A stretch of DNA of 64,000 nucleotides from Herminiimonas sp. (GTDB lineage Bacteria; Pseudomonadota; Gammaproteobacteria; Burkholderiales; Burkholderiaceae_D), in assembly GCA_028292265.1 (NCBI GenBank), contig JAQGMR010000015.1, positions 1-64,000 of the forward strand. Direction: 5' to 3'. The position numbers and the translations under genes were made by a program. Positions within the stretch are counted from its first letter, which is position 1. Each line of letters opens with the position of its first letter. A model generated the notes under the pieces. The model made no database searches and was not told the origin of the DNA. It saw nothing but the letters and a program-made list of their open reading frames with translations. Below, one piece after another: positions 50,834-61,765 of the stretch.

Positions 50834-53499
50834 TCCCGTTCCGCCAGTTCGCTTATCCGGTAGAGCGTCTCAAGGGCTTCCCGCGGGCTGAGCGCGTCCG
50901 GGTCCAGGAGCCTGAGCGCTTCTAGCGCCGGGTGTGTCGCTTCCGGTGCAGGCTCCGTGTCTGCCTCGGATTCCGAAAGGTCGTCCCGGGGGATTGGCGC
51001 CGAGAACAGATCGAACTGCGGTGAAGGCTGCAACGCATGCGACTCCAGCGTCGCGAGGTGCTTGCGGGCGGCACGAATGACCGATTGAGGGACGCCCGCC
51101 AATTGTGCTACCTGCAAGCCATAGCTTTGCGACGCCGGCCCATCCTGTACGGCGTGCAGGAACACGATCCGATTCTTGTGTTCTACCGCCGAGAGATGAA
51201 CGTTCGCCGCGGTGGAAAAGCTTTCAGCAAGTTGTGTGAGCTCGAAATAATGGGTGGCAAACAGCGTGAAACTGCGGGTGTGCTCGATCAGGTGCCGGGC
51301 AATGGCCCACGCCAACGCGAGTCCGTCGAAGGTAGAGGTTCCGCGACCCACTTCGTCCATCAGGACTAGAGAATGTTCGGTGGCGTTGTTGAGAATGGCG
51401 GCAGATTCAGTCATCTCCACCATGAAGGTTGAACGACCGCCCGCGAGGTCGTCAGCCGCACCGATGCGAGTGAAGATCCGGTCGATTGGGCCGATCACGG
51501 CGCTTGACGCGGGCACATGACTACCAACGTAGGCGAGCAGCGTAATGAGCGCAACCTGGCGCATGAAAGTCGACTTGCCGCCCATGTTCGGGCCGGTAAT
51601 CAGAAGCAGCTTGCGCTCGGCCGAGAGCTGACAGTCGTTTGCGATAAATCGCTCGATCACATTTTCGACCACCGGATGCCGCCCGCGCTCGATCTGCAGG
51701 ACGGGATCGCTAACCAATTGCGGTGCGCACCAGTTGTTGCGCAGGGCGTGGCTGGCGAGCGCCGCCATGGTATCGATCTCCGCCAGTGCACGCGCAATAC
51801 CCTGCAATGCAACGATGTGCGGGGCCAGTTCTTGCAGAAGCGCCTCATACAGCACTTTTTCGCGGACCAGCGCGCGCTCTTGCGCAGACAGCGCCTTGTC
51901 TTCAAACGCCTTCAGTTCGGGGGTAATGTAGCGCTCGGCATTTTTCAGCGTCTGGCGCCGGCGATAGTCATCGGGCACCTTGTCGGTCTGGCCCTGGCTT
52001 ACCTCGATGTAAAACCCATGCACCTTGTTGTATTCGACCCGCAAATTGGCAATGCCCGTCCTGGCGCGTTCGCGCGCCTCCAGGTCCACCAGAAACTGTC
52101 CGGCGTTCTGTGAGAGCGCCCGAAGTTCATCAAGCTGCGCATCATGCCCGGCAGCGATGACGCCGCCATCGCGAACCATGGCGGCTGGTTCGGCTGCAAT
52201 AGCGCGTTCGAGCAGCTCAGTCAGCACCGGACCCGCTTCCGGCGCAGCCAGCACGGCGGCGATTTTCTTCAGCAGGTTGCTGTATGAAGCTTCCGCAGTC
52301 GCAGCGACGCATCGCTGGACAGCAGGCAATTGGCGCAGGCCAGCACGCAAGGCGGCTAAGTCGCGTGGCCGTACCGTCAACAGCGCTATGCGCGTGGTGA
52401 TGCGTTCAATATCAGGGACCTGGCCCAGCGCTGCGGCAAGCGGATCGCCAATGTCGTGTTGGAGCAGTGCACCGATAGCCGCGTTGCGTTCCCGCGCGAT
52501 CTGCTGATCGCGTCGTGCATGTTGCAGCCAGTAGCGCAAGAGGCGCGACCCCATCGCGGTCCGGCAATGGTCCAGCAGGGAGAATAGTGTCGGTCCGCTG
52601 GCACCGCCGTCCTGAGCGCGCAACGTTTCAGTCAGCTCGAGGTTGCGGCGGGTTGCCGCATCCATGCCAATGAATTCTGTCTCGGTTTCCACCACAAGCG
52701 AGCGTACATGCTGCAAGCCCTTGCCTTGCGTGGTCTCCGCATAGCGCAGCAGCGCACCCGCTGCGCCCAGCGCTGCCGTATGGCCGTCGGCGCCGAAACC
52801 GGCAAGGTCGCCTGCAGAGAGTTGCGACAGCAATGCTGTCTCGCCGCTACCAATATCGAAATGCCAGTCGGGCAGTCGCGTCGCGCGGGATGCGCCGCCT
52901 GGCACGGACGGCGCCAGATTTTCCGGAGCCTCATCACTGATTAAAAGTTCAGCTGGCGCTATGCGCTCGAGTTCCTGTCGCAGGCGCGCCTGGGTCGTTG
53001 CCTCATCGCCGCTGAGCTCCATCATTTTCAAGGCGCCGCTGGCCATGGAAAGCCAGGCGATGCCCACCACCACAGACTTGCGCTGGACCCTCCGGTGCAA
53101 GGCAAGCAGGGGGCGTTCCGATTTTTCCGGAAGCAGATCGGCGTCGCTCAATGTACCTGGCGTGACGATCCGCAGCACCTTCCTGTCCACCGGCCCCTTG
53201 CTGGTCGCCGGGTCGCCTATTTGCTCGCAGATCGCTACGGATTCGCCGAGCTTGACGAGCTTGGCAAGGTACTGATCGACCGCATGGAAAGGGACGCCCG
53301 CCATCTTGATCGGCGATCCATTGGATGCGCCGCGCTGGGTGAGGGTGATGCCTAGCAGGCGCGAGGCCTTTTCCGCGTCGTCGAAAAACAGCTCATAGAA
53401 ATCGCCCATCCGGTAGAAGAGCAAGGTCTGAGGATGGTCGCTTTTGATGCGCAGGTACTGCTGCATCATTGGGGTGTGCTTTTCCAGACCCTCTGGCAC
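50830..53499 (-). CDS. mutS: DNA mismatch repair protein MutS
   Basis: Recognises mispairs and starts methyl-directed repair. 889 residues. The mismatch-binding segment [17 protein letters not shown] and [11 protein letters not shown] is present. The ATPase has Walker [27 protein letters not shown] and THYFELTQL. The C-terminal helix-turn-helix (about 770-800) is intact. I choose GTG 53499 ([12 protein letters not shown]) because AGGGG lies about 10 nt upstream. ATG 53469 would drop the conserved KHTP. Confidence 0.95.
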   Translation of the reverse strand: MPEGLEKHTPMMQQYLRIKSDHPQTLLFYRMGDFYELFFDDAEKASRLLGITLTQRGASNGSPIKMAGVPFHAVDQYLAKLVKLGESVAICEQIGDPATSKGPVDRKVLRIVTPGTLSDADLLPEKSERPLLALHRRVQRKSVVVGIAWLSMASGALKMMELSGDEATTQARLRQELERIAPAELLISDEAPENLAPSVPGGASRATRLPDWHFDIGSGETALLSQLSAGDLAGFGADGHTAALGAAGALLRYAETTQGKGLQHVRSLVVETETEFIGMDAATRRNLELTETLRAQDGGASGPTLFSLLDHCRTAMGSRLLRYWLQHARRDQQIARERNAAIGALLQHDIGDPLAAALGQVPDIERITTRIALLTVRPRDLAALRAGLRQLPAVQRCVAATAEASYSNLLKKIAAVLAAPEAGPVLTELLERAIAAEPAAMVRDGGVIAAGHDAQLDELRALSQNAGQFLVDLEARERARTGIANLRVEYNKVHGFYIEVSQGQTDKVPDDYRRRQTLKNAERYITPELKAFEDKALSAQERALVREKVLYEALLQELAPHIVALQGIARALAEIDTMAALASHALRNNWCAPQLVSDPVLQIERGRHPVVENVIERFIANDCQLSAERKLLLITGPNMGGKSTFMRQVALITLLAYVGSHVPASSAVIGPIDRIFTRIGAADDLAGGRSTFMVEMTESAAILNNATEHSLVLMDEVGRGTSTFDGLALAWAIARHLIEHTRSFTLFATHYFELTQLAESFSTAANVHLSAVEHKNRIVFLHAVQDGPASQSYGLQVAQLAGVPQSVIRAARKHLATLESHALQPSPQFDLFSAPIPRDDLSESEADTEPAPEATHPALEALRLLDPDALSPREALETLYRISELAERE

Positions 53500-54302
53500 T
53501 AGATCTATACCCCTGCTTATCAATGGCTTAACCTCTTCCAATCCGTCTCCAGAAATCTGTGTTGCTCGGTTTTGATCCCCTTGGGACCACGTGGCATGCA
53601 CCGCCTGTTAGCCAGCGTATCAAAATTCGATGTAGGATGGCCGCTCATGGCTAATCTGTTCGTTTCACCTGAGCGGTATCGTCGCTCCTCCTCGGGAAGC
53701 CCCCTCCAAAGGGAAAGGGAAATCGCCCTGGTGATCCCACCGAGCCAAGACGTCGTCTTCAAGATAAGCATCGAAATGCGTCCCGCCGTGCGGATAAGCG
53801 CTATGGAAAACGGGGAAAAGTCACCATTGTATTCGAGGCCTTCGGCGGCAGCGAATACATTGTCTGCGACTCAATTAAGATTCGCACTCTGGGTTCAAAT
53901 GAGATTGGCAAGACGTTCGATCGATCCATCAAATGACCGGTACTGATCCCGGGGTACGGTCACTCGAATGGCAGCCGCCCCATCCCACGCCTAATTGTCG
54001 GCACCTGGTTTGAAAAGGCAATCGCAGAAGCGCGCGATGAAGTCGCGAGGCAGACAGCTTCACAAGCCCCAATTCCTATCGCGCTGATATTGCGGATGCG
54101 TTGGACGACGTGATCGCTGATGGAAATCACCAGGACGTGAGCTGGCGCAATCCAGACCCTGAGGCCCACAAATTAAGCAGGTACAGTTTCCAGCAAGCTG
54201 TGACGAATCATCTCAACGAATGTTGGACGCTAAAGCTGAGTCGCGAAGCTGCGTAAAAAGCCCTTTCCTTTAAACCTGGCTGCGCGTCGAAAAAATTTTC
54301 AG
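53500..54302. other. Decayed region without intact gene
   Basis: About 800 bp with no convincing complete gene. In the plus strand an open frame from about 53675 to 53935 ends KRYGKRGKVTIVFEAFGG... with TGA, and has no start codon. From 53969 a frame reads SRPIPRLIVGTWFEKAIAEA and changes frame near 54067 into NSYRADIADALDDVIADG, ending at TAA 54256. Both look like protein but are broken. They are probably remnants of small accessory genes. Confidence 0.5.
53969..54256 (+). pseudogene. Frameshifted remnant of an unidentified small protein
   Basis: Two frames join near 54067: PRLIVGTWFEKAIAEARDEV, then NSYRADIADALDDVIADG... ending LKLSREAA and TAA at 54254-54256. One indel would restore an about 95-residue product. 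I do not recognise the family, and no start codon or ribosome binding site is evident. It lies between mutS and an antitoxin-like gene. Confidence 0.35.
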
Positions 54303-54732
54303 CTAAGCTATGGAGGCACCGCTGTGCCTCTTCCTTACTTTTTCCGAAGCTTTTCTAGGGTGGGAAATTTGGGGGCGTCCGGCCATCACATCAGCCGCAT
54401 CGACAATCGTTATTTGAACCGTCTTTCCGAATTTCGTGAGGAGGTCGACCATGCTGTCGATCGAGAAATTTTCCAGTTTTCGATTGGTGATATTCGAGAG
54501 CCTGGGGCGTGAAATTGACAGAAATTGCGCTGCGCTCGTCACGTTCATCTGGCGTTGCCTTATTTCTGCTGTAATCACTTCGACCGCCGCCAATTTGATT
54601 GCATTGCGTTGAGAGATTTCCTTTTGCGCCTTGGAGATTAGCTCAACGGTCTCTTCCTCCGAGAAGCCCAGGTCATCGAAGACGCTACGACCTTCATATG
54701 TCACTCTGCGGCTTTTTTTTCCTCGTAGTCAT
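54303..54732 (-). CDS. XRE-type antitoxin-like regulator, start disrupted by an A8 tract
   Basis: The continuous frame (GTG 54704 to 54303) gives 133 residues with a helix-turn-helix centre (VTSAAQFLSISRPRLSNI), like HigA/HTH_37 antitoxins, starting TYEGRSVFDDLGF. The GTG has no binding site. ATG 54732 has a good AAGGA 6 nt upstream and overlaps a preceding stop (ATGA), but its frame runs into TGA after an A8 run (54713-54720). With seven As it would join the antitoxin frame. Either sequencing error, mutation or slippage. Confidence 0.6.
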
Positions 54733-54860
54733 TTGGATTCCTTTTTGGATTTCGATGCCTTCGCTTGCGTCTTCAGTTGCGTCTTGGCTTCCCAATCGGT
54801 CTTCACATGAGCGATGCGTTTCTCGAACCTGGTATCCGCAGTTTCCGGCAACTGGTTTGA
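54729..54860 (-). pseudogene. C-terminal fragment upstream of the antitoxin-like gene
   Basis: A 43-residue frame opens after a TGA and ends KASKSKKESK with TGA at 54731-54729, which overlaps the antitoxin ATG (ATGA). That overlap is what a toxin-antitoxin operon shows, but the fragment (RFEKRIAHVKTDWEAK) is not a toxin sequence I recognise, and no start is seen. It may be the tail of a truncated partner. Confidence 0.35.
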
Positions 54861-54998
54861 TCATCTGCCTTCACAGTATTGGGGGATCAAATGGTGACTT
54901 TCGACAGCACTTTTCAACAAGCCTCCAATCCTGCTTTCAATGTGTGGGGCATTGCGGCGGATCGCTGCGCGGGGCAAATATTTAGCACGCAGCACGGG

Positions 54999-56836
54999 TC
55001 ATGCAGCGGGACGATCGTCCAGAACCGGATTTTTCAGTGGCGTGCCGGGCGGCGCCATGCGATAGCCGCTTCGGCCTGCTTCTTTGGCTTGGTAAAGCAT
55101 TTCGTCCGCCAGCCGCAAAAGAGCGGTCTGGGTCATGTCTCCGGACTGGCAGAATGCCACGCCAATACTGATCGTGACTGCGACGGTCACGCCCTCGAGT
55201 ACGAATGGCGGCTGCATTGCCTGCACGATTTTTGCCGCGATCGCTTCTGCATCTTCCGGCCGAGCCATTTCCTCCATGATGATCGTAAATTCATCGCCGC
55301 CGAGCCTCGCGACCGTGTCGGTCGCGCGCAGCATCTGCGTTAACCGACCGGAAAATGCCTTCAGCAACAGGTCGCCGATATGGTGGCCATAGGTGTCATT
55401 GATGCGCTTGAAATGGTCCACGTCGAGGTACATAACGGCCAGCAGGCTTGCATCACGGCGACTGCTTTCCAGCGCTGCCAGCATCTTGCTGTCGAAGCCG
55501 GTGCGGTTCACAACGCCGGTAAGGCTGTCAAGGTGAGCCAGTTGCAGCAAACGCCTCTCTTCCAGCCGCTTGGCGGTAATGTCCTGCACCATCGCATGGA
55601 ATCCAACTACGGCGACACCGTGGTCATCATGCTGGGGAATGAAGGTGGCTTCGCTGCATGACCATGCCAGCCCATGGCCGCTTTCCTGTTCGAAGCTGAC
55701 ATGTTCACCAGTGAGAACGCGGTCGATATAGGGCTTAAGAGCCTGGTACGTTTCATCGCCTAGGATATCGACAATCCGGTGGCCACGGATGCATCGCGAT
55801 TGATCCTATACGCTCGCTCGAACGCCAGGTTGACGAAGTCGAACCGCTCGTCGCGATCAAGGTAGGCAACCAGAGTCGGCACCGTGTCCGCGATCGTCCG
55901 TAGGCGCTGTTCGCTTTCGGCAAGCGCATGTTCCGCTTCCCGCCGGGCCGTGATGTCGTCGACGCTGCCTGCATAGCCTTCGATGCGTCCGTCTACAACG
56001 ATCGGGGCCGTCCGAGTCGAAACCCACACAATGCGTCCGTCTCGATGCCGGAACCGGTAAGTCGCTTGTAATGGCCCCCGCGCCCGGGCCGAGCGTTGCC
56101 ATTCCTGAAAGAGCTTCAGACGGTCTTGCGGATGAACCGCCTGAATCCACCCGCCGTTGACTGCCTCGTCATGCTCCAGTCCCGACATGATTTCATAGGT
56201 CCGGTTGACGTAGGTGCAGCGGCCTTGTGGATCGGTGCGAAATAGCCCCAACGGCGAAGCGTCATTGGCGGCATGCAGCTCGGCTTGGCGGCTGCGTAGC
56301 AAGGTTTGCTGGCGGTGCCGTTCGGTGATGTCTTCAGCAATGGTCAGCATATATTCAGGCTGATCCTGTTCATCGAAAAGTGGCACGGATATGGTGTGCA
56401 GTATTCGCTTTCCGCCATCGGGGCGATGGAATTTGACATCGAATTCTTCGACGATCATCGGATCGTCAACCATCTGGCGATCGCGCATTGCATAAGCTTT
56501 AGCGACTTCTGGGTGGAAGGCTTCGTCGTTCGTTTTTCCCATCACATCGGCTGCCGCATAGCCAGTAACCGCCTCGGCTGTCTTGTTCCAGAGTTGCATG
56601 CGGCCAGCATCAAGCCCGCGCAGCTTCTTTACAAAGACGAGGACAGGCAAGTGGTCGATCAGCGAGGGGATAAAGGCGTGATGGCTCGGGGTTTCGCCGT
56701 CAATGCGGCGATGAGCGGTCGGCGCGCAGGCACGATCCAGACGTCGTTGCACCCATCCGTGGAGCCATGACAGCAAGCCGGTCCAAAGCCGCGCGAACGG
56801 TGATGGTTTCAAGCCTGCGAACGTGCTCCAGTTCAC
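54999..56836 (-). pseudogene. PAS-PAS-PAS-GGDEF protein split by a one-base frameshift
   Basis: The first frame (56836 to 55760) carries PAS domains (about 60-180, 190-310, and the start of a third). It then reads into SVATGLSIS and stops. The second frame picks up at about 55787 as RGHRIVDILGDETYQALKPY, completing the third PAS, and continues MVQDITAKRL into GGDEF (LGGDEF, with RATD inhibitory site). Adding one base near 55788-55790 restores a single about 612-residue protein. No EAL domain. Diguanylate cyclase activity is possible only if the frame is restored. Confidence 0.8.
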
Positions 56837-57098
56837 AGCCTGAACCCGGAAGACAGAAGTTGTTTTAGTCCTGCGTTTGCATGGAACGGGCGCCGCCGGG
56901 CACAGCGCGAATCATGCGGAGTGAGAGCAACGGAGTGTCTCGAAGAATGCATGCGATATGTGCCCCGTAGCCCGAAGGTCGGCGGAAGACTGGAGTGTCT
57001 TCCGGCAAGTTTCGCGGCAGCATATCAGCGTTGCAGATGAGTTACTTTAGATGTTAACCACCCCTAACTAATGGCAGCGGTGAGGGGTGATTACAGGT

Positions 57099-58496
57099 CT
57101 AACGACCACGCCCGCCCGAGCGTCGCGCAGGTGCGGAGCGGGTGCCCGGTGAAGGCGGCGCTGCCCTTTCGATTCTGTTGCCATCGACGTCGCCGCCGCT
57201 GGGCGCACGGGAATTGCCGTTGCTCGCACGCGAAGCGCCGCTGGTCGCACGGGAAGAGCCGCTGGTCGAACGAGAAGGTGCACGGGTGGAACGACCGCCA
57301 CCACCACCGCCCGGCCGGCCCTGGCCACTTCGCAGTTGTATAGGTTGGGCGCGTGCGTTCGGGTCAGGCTCGAATCCCGCCACGACTTCGCGCGGCAGGG
57401 TGCGCTTGATCAGGCGTTCGATGTCTTTCAACATGTCGTGCTCGTCCACGCATACCAGCGAAACCGCTTCACCAGTGGCGCCAGCACGGCCGGTGCGACC
57501 AATGCGATGAACATAGTCTTCAGGGATATTGGGCAAGTCGTAATTGACGACATGGGGCAACTGATCGATATCGATCCCGCGCGCCGCGATGTCCGTGGCC
57601 ACGAGGACCTGCAGGCTGCCGTCCTTGAATTCGGCCAGCGCCCGGGTCCGTGCGGCCTGGCTTTTGTTGCCATGAATCGCCATGCCACTGATGCCGTCAT
57701 GCCCCAACTGTTCAACCAGCTTATTGGCGCCGTGCTTGGTACGCGTAAAAACCAGCACTTGGGACCAGCCGTTGGACTTGATCAGGTTCGAGAGCAGCGG
57801 GTGTTTCTTGTCGCGATCAACGGGATGAACTTTCTGCGCGATGATTTCGACCGTTGAATTGCGCCGCGCAACTTCAATCATTGCTGGCGCGTTCAGGAGG
57901 CCATCGGCAAGCGTCTTGATCTCGTCTGAAAAGGTCGCCGAGAACAGCAGGTTTTGTCGTTTTGGCGGCAACGCTTTAAGCACCCGGCGGATGTCCTTGA
58001 TGAAGCCCATGTCGAGCATGCGATCGGCTTCATCCAGGACCAGGATTTCTACCTTGCTCAGGTCGATCGTATTCTGTTGCATGTGATCGAGCAGTCGGCC
58101 GGGAGTCGCCACAAGGATGTCGATACCGCCGCGCAGGCGATCGATTTGCGGATTAATATTAACGCCGCCAAAAATGACGGCCGACGACAGCTTTACATGC
58201 TTGCCGTAGGTGCGGACGCTTTCTTCAACTTGGGCGGCGAGTTCACGGGTCGGTGTGAGAATCAGCGCGCGAACATGCCTTGCGCCGGGACGCATTCCCG
58301 TGGAGGAGAGCCGCTGAAGGATCGGAAGCGTAAACCCCGCGGTCTTGCCGGTGCCGGTTTGCGCACCGGCCAGCAGGTCACCGCCGGCAAGCACGGCAGG
58401 AATGGCTTGTACCTGGATTGGCGTGGGGATGGTGTAGCCGTGTTCGGTAACGGCTCGTACGATGGCTTCGGACAAGCCGAGTTCATTAAACGTCAT
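57099..58496 (-). CDS. rhlE: DEAD-box RNA helicase RhlE
   Basis: 465 residues. Q motif [10 protein letters not shown], Walker [22 protein letters not shown], and [10 protein letters not shown]. The last about 80 residues are an Arg/Gly/Ser repeat tail ([28 protein letters not shown]), disordered and likely RNA-binding. The ATG at 58496 (MTFNELGLS) is family-typical. Ribosome or RNA metabolism. Confidence 0.95.
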   Translation of the reverse strand: MTFNELGLSEAIVRAVTEHGYTIPTPIQVQAIPAVLAGGDLLAGAQTGTGKTAGFTLPILQRLSSTGMRPGARHVRALILTPTRELAAQVEESVRTYGKHVKLSSAVIFGGVNINPQIDRLRGGIDILVATPGRLLDHMQQNTIDLSKVEILVLDEADRMLDMGFIKDIRRVLKALPPKRQNLLFSATFSDEIKTLADGLLNAPAMIEVARRNSTVEIIAQKVHPVDRDKKHPLLSNLIKSNGWSQVLVFTRTKHGANKLVEQLGHDGISGMAIHGNKSQAARTRALAEFKDGSLQVLVATDIAARGIDIDQLPHVVNYDLPNIPEDYVHRIGRTGRAGATGEAVSLVCVDEHDMLKDIERLIKRTLPREVVAGFEPDPNARAQPIQLRSGQGRPGGGGGGRSTRAPSRSTSGSSRATSGASRASNGNSRAPSGGDVDGNRIERAAPPSPGTRSAPARRSGGRGR

Positions 58497-58834
58497 GTAG
58501 TTTGGGGATCTCAATGTAGGCGCATAGCGCGCCGGGGAACGATACCTGACAGGTGCAGCAGAAACGGCCAGCATGTCTGGTCGCGACGGCGAAACTGACT
58601 CCGCGCGCTGAATCGTAAAGAAGCTGGAGTATAACAGCGCCCGCCGGTGAAGTCGCATTGTTAGCAGAAGCACAAGCGGGGTAACAAGACCGCGTCCGGA
58701 CGCATGCAGCACGAATCCAGGCGTTACCCGACTTGCCGGTTCCAGGAGCGCATCCGCCGAAAAATCGCTCTTGGAATCGCTCCAGGAAATCGCCTGCGCT
58801 TTATGCCATTGGCTAGCGTTCGTCGCCGCCCGGT
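58497..58834. other. Leader region of rhlE, no gene
   Basis: A 338-bp gap between suhB and rhlE, both on the minus strand. No ORF supported. It contains an extended -10, TG-T-TATACT (TATACT at 58633-58628, minus), without a clear -35. This would give a 5' leader of about 125 nt, long enough for autoregulation as often seen in helicase mRNAs. Confidence 0.45.
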
Positions 58835-59632
58835 TCAGGCAAACGGTGCCAGCAACGGCACCATCTGTGCAAACACCTTCGGCGTGCCAGCAATAACGTG
58901 ACCTTTGTAAAGGTAGTCGGCATCCGACTCACCCGAGAAGTCGGCGACGATGCCACCTGCCTCGGTAATGAGCAGCGAACCGGCTGCAATATCCCAGGGT
59001 TTCAGATTTTTTTCGAAGAACCCGTCGAGCCGCCCCGCCGCAACGTAGGCCAGGTCCAGAGCAGCAGCGCCGGGACGGCGCAAGCCGGCCGATTTCTGGG
59101 TCATGATCTTGAACATTTTCAGGTACTCGTCGAGCCCGTTCAGATCGGTATAGGGGAAGCCGGTGCCGATAAGCCCGTCCGCAAGCTTGTCGCGCTTGGT
59201 CACGCGAATTCGCTTTTCATTGAGATGCGCGCCGCCGCCACGGGTGGCCGTGAAGAGATCGTTGCGGTTCGGGTCATAGACTACCGCCTGCGTGATCACG
59301 CCGCGCTGCTGCAGGGCGATCGATACGCAATAAGTCGGGAAGCCGTGTATGAAATTGGTTGTGCCATCGAGCGGGTCGATGATCCAGACGTTTTCATTTT
59401 CATCGTGGAGGTTCGCAGACGCGCCCGATTCCTCGGCGAGGATGGCATGGTCTGGATAGGCGTAATGCAGCACATCAATGATGGCCTGTTCGGCCGCCTT
59501 GTCGACTTCAGTGACAAAATCGTTATGTCCTTTTTGGGTGACCTGGACGCGATCAAGGTCGAAGGTGGCGCGGTTGATGACTGCAGCGCCTTTGCGGGCG
59601 GCCTTCACCGCCGTAATCAACATGGGATGCAT
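58835..59632 (-). CDS. suhB: Inositol-monophosphatase family protein
   Basis: 265 residues. Mg-dependent phosphatase, also a Nus-complex partner in E. coli. The metal motif [14 protein letters not shown] and E-ES (AILAEESGA) are present, with [15 protein letters not shown] near the end. ATG 59632 behind AGGA (MHPMLITAV). Divergent from trmJ. Confidence 0.93.
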   Translation of the reverse strand: MHPMLITAVKAARKGAAVINRATFDLDRVQVTQKGHNDFVTEVDKAAEQAIIDVLHYAYPDHAILAEESGASANLHDENENVWIIDPLDGTTNFIHGFPTYCVSIALQQRGVITQAVVYDPNRNDLFTATRGGGAHLNEKRIRVTKRDKLADGLIGTGFPYTDLNGLDEYLKMFKIMTQKSAGLRRPGAAALDLAYVAAGRLDGFFEKNLKPWDIAAGSLLITEAGGIVADFSGESDADYLYKGHVIAGTPKVFAQMVPLLAPFA

Positions 59633-59778
59633 GGGGAATCCTGAGCTTCCGTTAGAATCGGTGCCGTCGACATGTCGGCTGCACCCGGAATGGGTTAATG
59701 AGCGGGAATTGAGCGGGAAGGCAAAGCGGCGATACAAGCCGGTGACGCCGTTCCTGCTGCGTAATGGCGGTATTTTAA

Positions 59779-60564
59779 ATGAACCAGTCGTCTTCCAGTA
59801 CTTCTCTTTTCCGTCGCCTGCGATTCGTGCTGGTGGAAACCAGTCGCGCCGGCAATGTCGGGGCGACTGCCAGGGCCATGAAGAACATGGGATTTTCCGA
59901 TCTCGTGCTGGTCAATCCGCGTGTGCCCGACGTCTTGAAACATGAAGAAGCCATCGCTTTCGCAAGTGGCGCCCAGGATATTCTTGCCAATGCGCGTCTC
60001 GTGGGTTCCATCGACGAGGCGCTTGACGGATGCAACTTCGCCGCAGCGCTATCGGCACGGCTTCGTGAGTTCTCGCCCCCGATCGTGCGGCCCCGGCAAC
60101 TTGCTCACCGGCTCTCGTCGGAAGAAAGTTTGCGAGCCGCCCTGGTATTCGGCAATGAGCGCTTCGGCCTTCCCAATGAGGCGGTCGAGCGCTGCAACGT
60201 GTTGATCAACATACCAGCAGACGCTCAATATTCCTCGCTGAACCTGGCGCAGGCAGTCCAGGTGCTCGCCTATGAATGCCGGGTCGCCGCCCTCGGTGAA
60301 GAAGTGATTGATTCGCGCATCGGATTCGAAGGCGAACCGGCTCCCCTGGCCGATGTGGAAGGCATGTACCGACACCTGGAGCAGGCGCTGGTCGCGGTTG
60401 AGTTCCTGGATCCCGACAACCCGAAGAAGTTAATGCCCAGATTGAAGCGATTGTTCGCCCGTACCGGCCTGGAGATTGAGGAGGTCAACATACTGCGTGG
60501 AATCGCCCGTCAGGTACTGCTGAAGTGTCGTCCGGCTGATGCCGCGGCCAAGGAGAAGAAATGA
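59779..60564 (+). CDS. trmJ: tRNA (cytidine/uridine-2'-O)-methyltransferase TrmJ
   Basis: 261 residues. SPOUT enzyme that 2'-O-methylates position 32 of tRNAs. [20 protein letters not shown] (motif 1), [15 protein letters not shown] (motif 2) and [20 protein letters not shown] (motif 3) build the SAM-binding knot. Its TGA overlaps the next ATG. Confidence 0.95.
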   Translation: MNQSSSSTSLFRRLRFVLVETSRAGNVGATARAMKNMGFSDLVLVNPRVPDVLKHEEAIAFASGAQDILANARLVGSIDEALDGCNFAAALSARLREFSPPIVRPRQLAHRLSSEESLRAALVFGNERFGLPNEAVERCNVLINIPADAQYSSLNLAQAVQVLAYECRVAALGEEVIDSRIGFEGEPAPLADVEGMYRHLEQALVAVEFLDPDNPKKLMPRLKRLFARTGLEIEEVNILRGIARQVLLKCRPADAAAKEKK

Positions 60565-61712
60565 ACAGAATTCCGGCGTGGTACATGCGAGGTGGCACTT
60601 CCAAGGGTGTGTTCTTTCTTGCCTCGGACTTGCCGGACGATCCTGTCCAGCGAGACGCGGTTCTCCTTCGCGTAATCGGCAGCCCTGATCCTTATGGCAA
60701 GCATTCCGATGGCATGGGCGGTGCGACATCGAGTACAAGCAAGGTGGTATTGCTGTCACCCTCAAAACGGCCTGGCTGCGACGTCGATTATCTTTTCGGT
60801 GCCGTGTCTATCGAGGCGCCGCTGATTGACTGGTCGGGAAATTGCGGCAACCTGTCCGCGGCCGTCGGACCGGCAGCGGTGCATATGGGACTGGTTGATA
60901 CAAAGGGACAAGACGCCGTGCTGGTCCACATTTGGCAGCAGAATATCTCACAGCACATCACGTCGCGCGTCCGCCTGCGGGCGGGCCTGCCGATCGAAAC
61001 CGGAACGTTTCAGGAAGACGGTGTCGCGTTCGGCTCGGCGGAAATTGAACTCGCGTTTATTGAAGGCGAGGATGCCAGCACCGCCTTGCTGCCAACCGGG
61101 AATGTCGTGGACATACTTGAGGTGCCGGGAGTCGGACCAATCGAATGCACGCTCATCACGGCCGGCAACCCGACCCTATTCATCGATGCGGCGGCGCTCG
61201 GGTTCACTGGCAAGGAGTCGCAGCAGGACGTCAACGGGAATGCCGCGTTGCTGGCGCGATGCGAGGCGGTCCGCGCGCATGCCGCCGTCGCCATGGGGTT
61301 GGCCATGACAGCGGAGCGCGCTACGCAGGAAAGACCAGCAACGCCAAAACTTTCCTGGGTTGCACCGGCCGATTCCTATGTCACCAGTGCTGGCGTAACC
61401 GTCGACAAATCAGAGATCGATGTACTGGCGCGTATTCTTTCCATGGGAAAGTTGCATCACGCGTTTACCGGTACAGGGGCCATAGCGCTGGCCGTCGCCG
61501 CCGCGTTGCCGGGCTCAGTCGTTGCGCGAAACTTGCGCCGCGCTGGCGGTTCAGGCGAGTCAACCCCGATACGGATAGGCCACCTGTCCGGCAAGCTTTC
61601 CATCGGAGCCACCGTGCGCCGAGACGGAGAAGGAAGATGGGCCATGGACAAGGCCATCCTCTCGCGGAGCGCTCGGCTCATCATGTCGGGATGGGTGCAT
61701 CTACCCTCCTAA
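60561..61712 (+). CDS. PrpF-family isomerase/tautomerase
   Basis: 383 residues. PrpF-type isomerases act on methyl- or oxalo-itaconates (2-methylaconitate isomerase PrpF, 4-oxalomesaconate tautomerase). WYMRGGTSKGVFF (about 7-19), DGMGGATSSTSKV, DWSGNCGNL (catalytic Cys) and TAGNPTLFID are seen. No methylcitrate-cycle genes are nearby. The ATG overlaps the trmJ stop (60561-60564). Substrate not assignable. Confidence 0.85.
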   Translation: MNRIPAWYMRGGTSKGVFFLASDLPDDPVQRDAVLLRVIGSPDPYGKHSDGMGGATSSTSKVVLLSPSKRPGCDVDYLFGAVSIEAPLIDWSGNCGNLSAAVGPAAVHMGLVDTKGQDAVLVHIWQQNISQHITSRVRLRAGLPIETGTFQEDGVAFGSAEIELAFIEGEDASTALLPTGNVVDILEVPGVGPIECTLITAGNPTLFIDAAALGFTGKESQQDVNGNAALLARCEAVRAHAAVAMGLAMTAERATQERPATPKLSWVAPADSYVTSAGVTVDKSEIDVLARILSMGKLHHAFTGTGAIALAVAAALPGSVVARNLRRAGGSGESTPIRIGHLSGKLSIGATVRRDGEGRWAMDKAILSRSARLIMSGWVHLPS

Positions 61713-61765
61713 TAGGGCTTCGGGCGGCAGAAGTACTGGGACTTCACCCGCGCAAGTCTGGACCG

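Noticed and set aside
53572..53946. 124-codon plus-strand frame upstream of mutS
   Set aside because: No family resemblance and mixed Ser/Arg/Pro composition. Another frame of the same DNA looks more protein-like but is broken.
54729..54860. Calling the fragment before the antitoxin a HigB/RelE toxin
   Set aside because: The residues do not show a recognisable toxin C-terminus, so only the ATGA overlap supports it.
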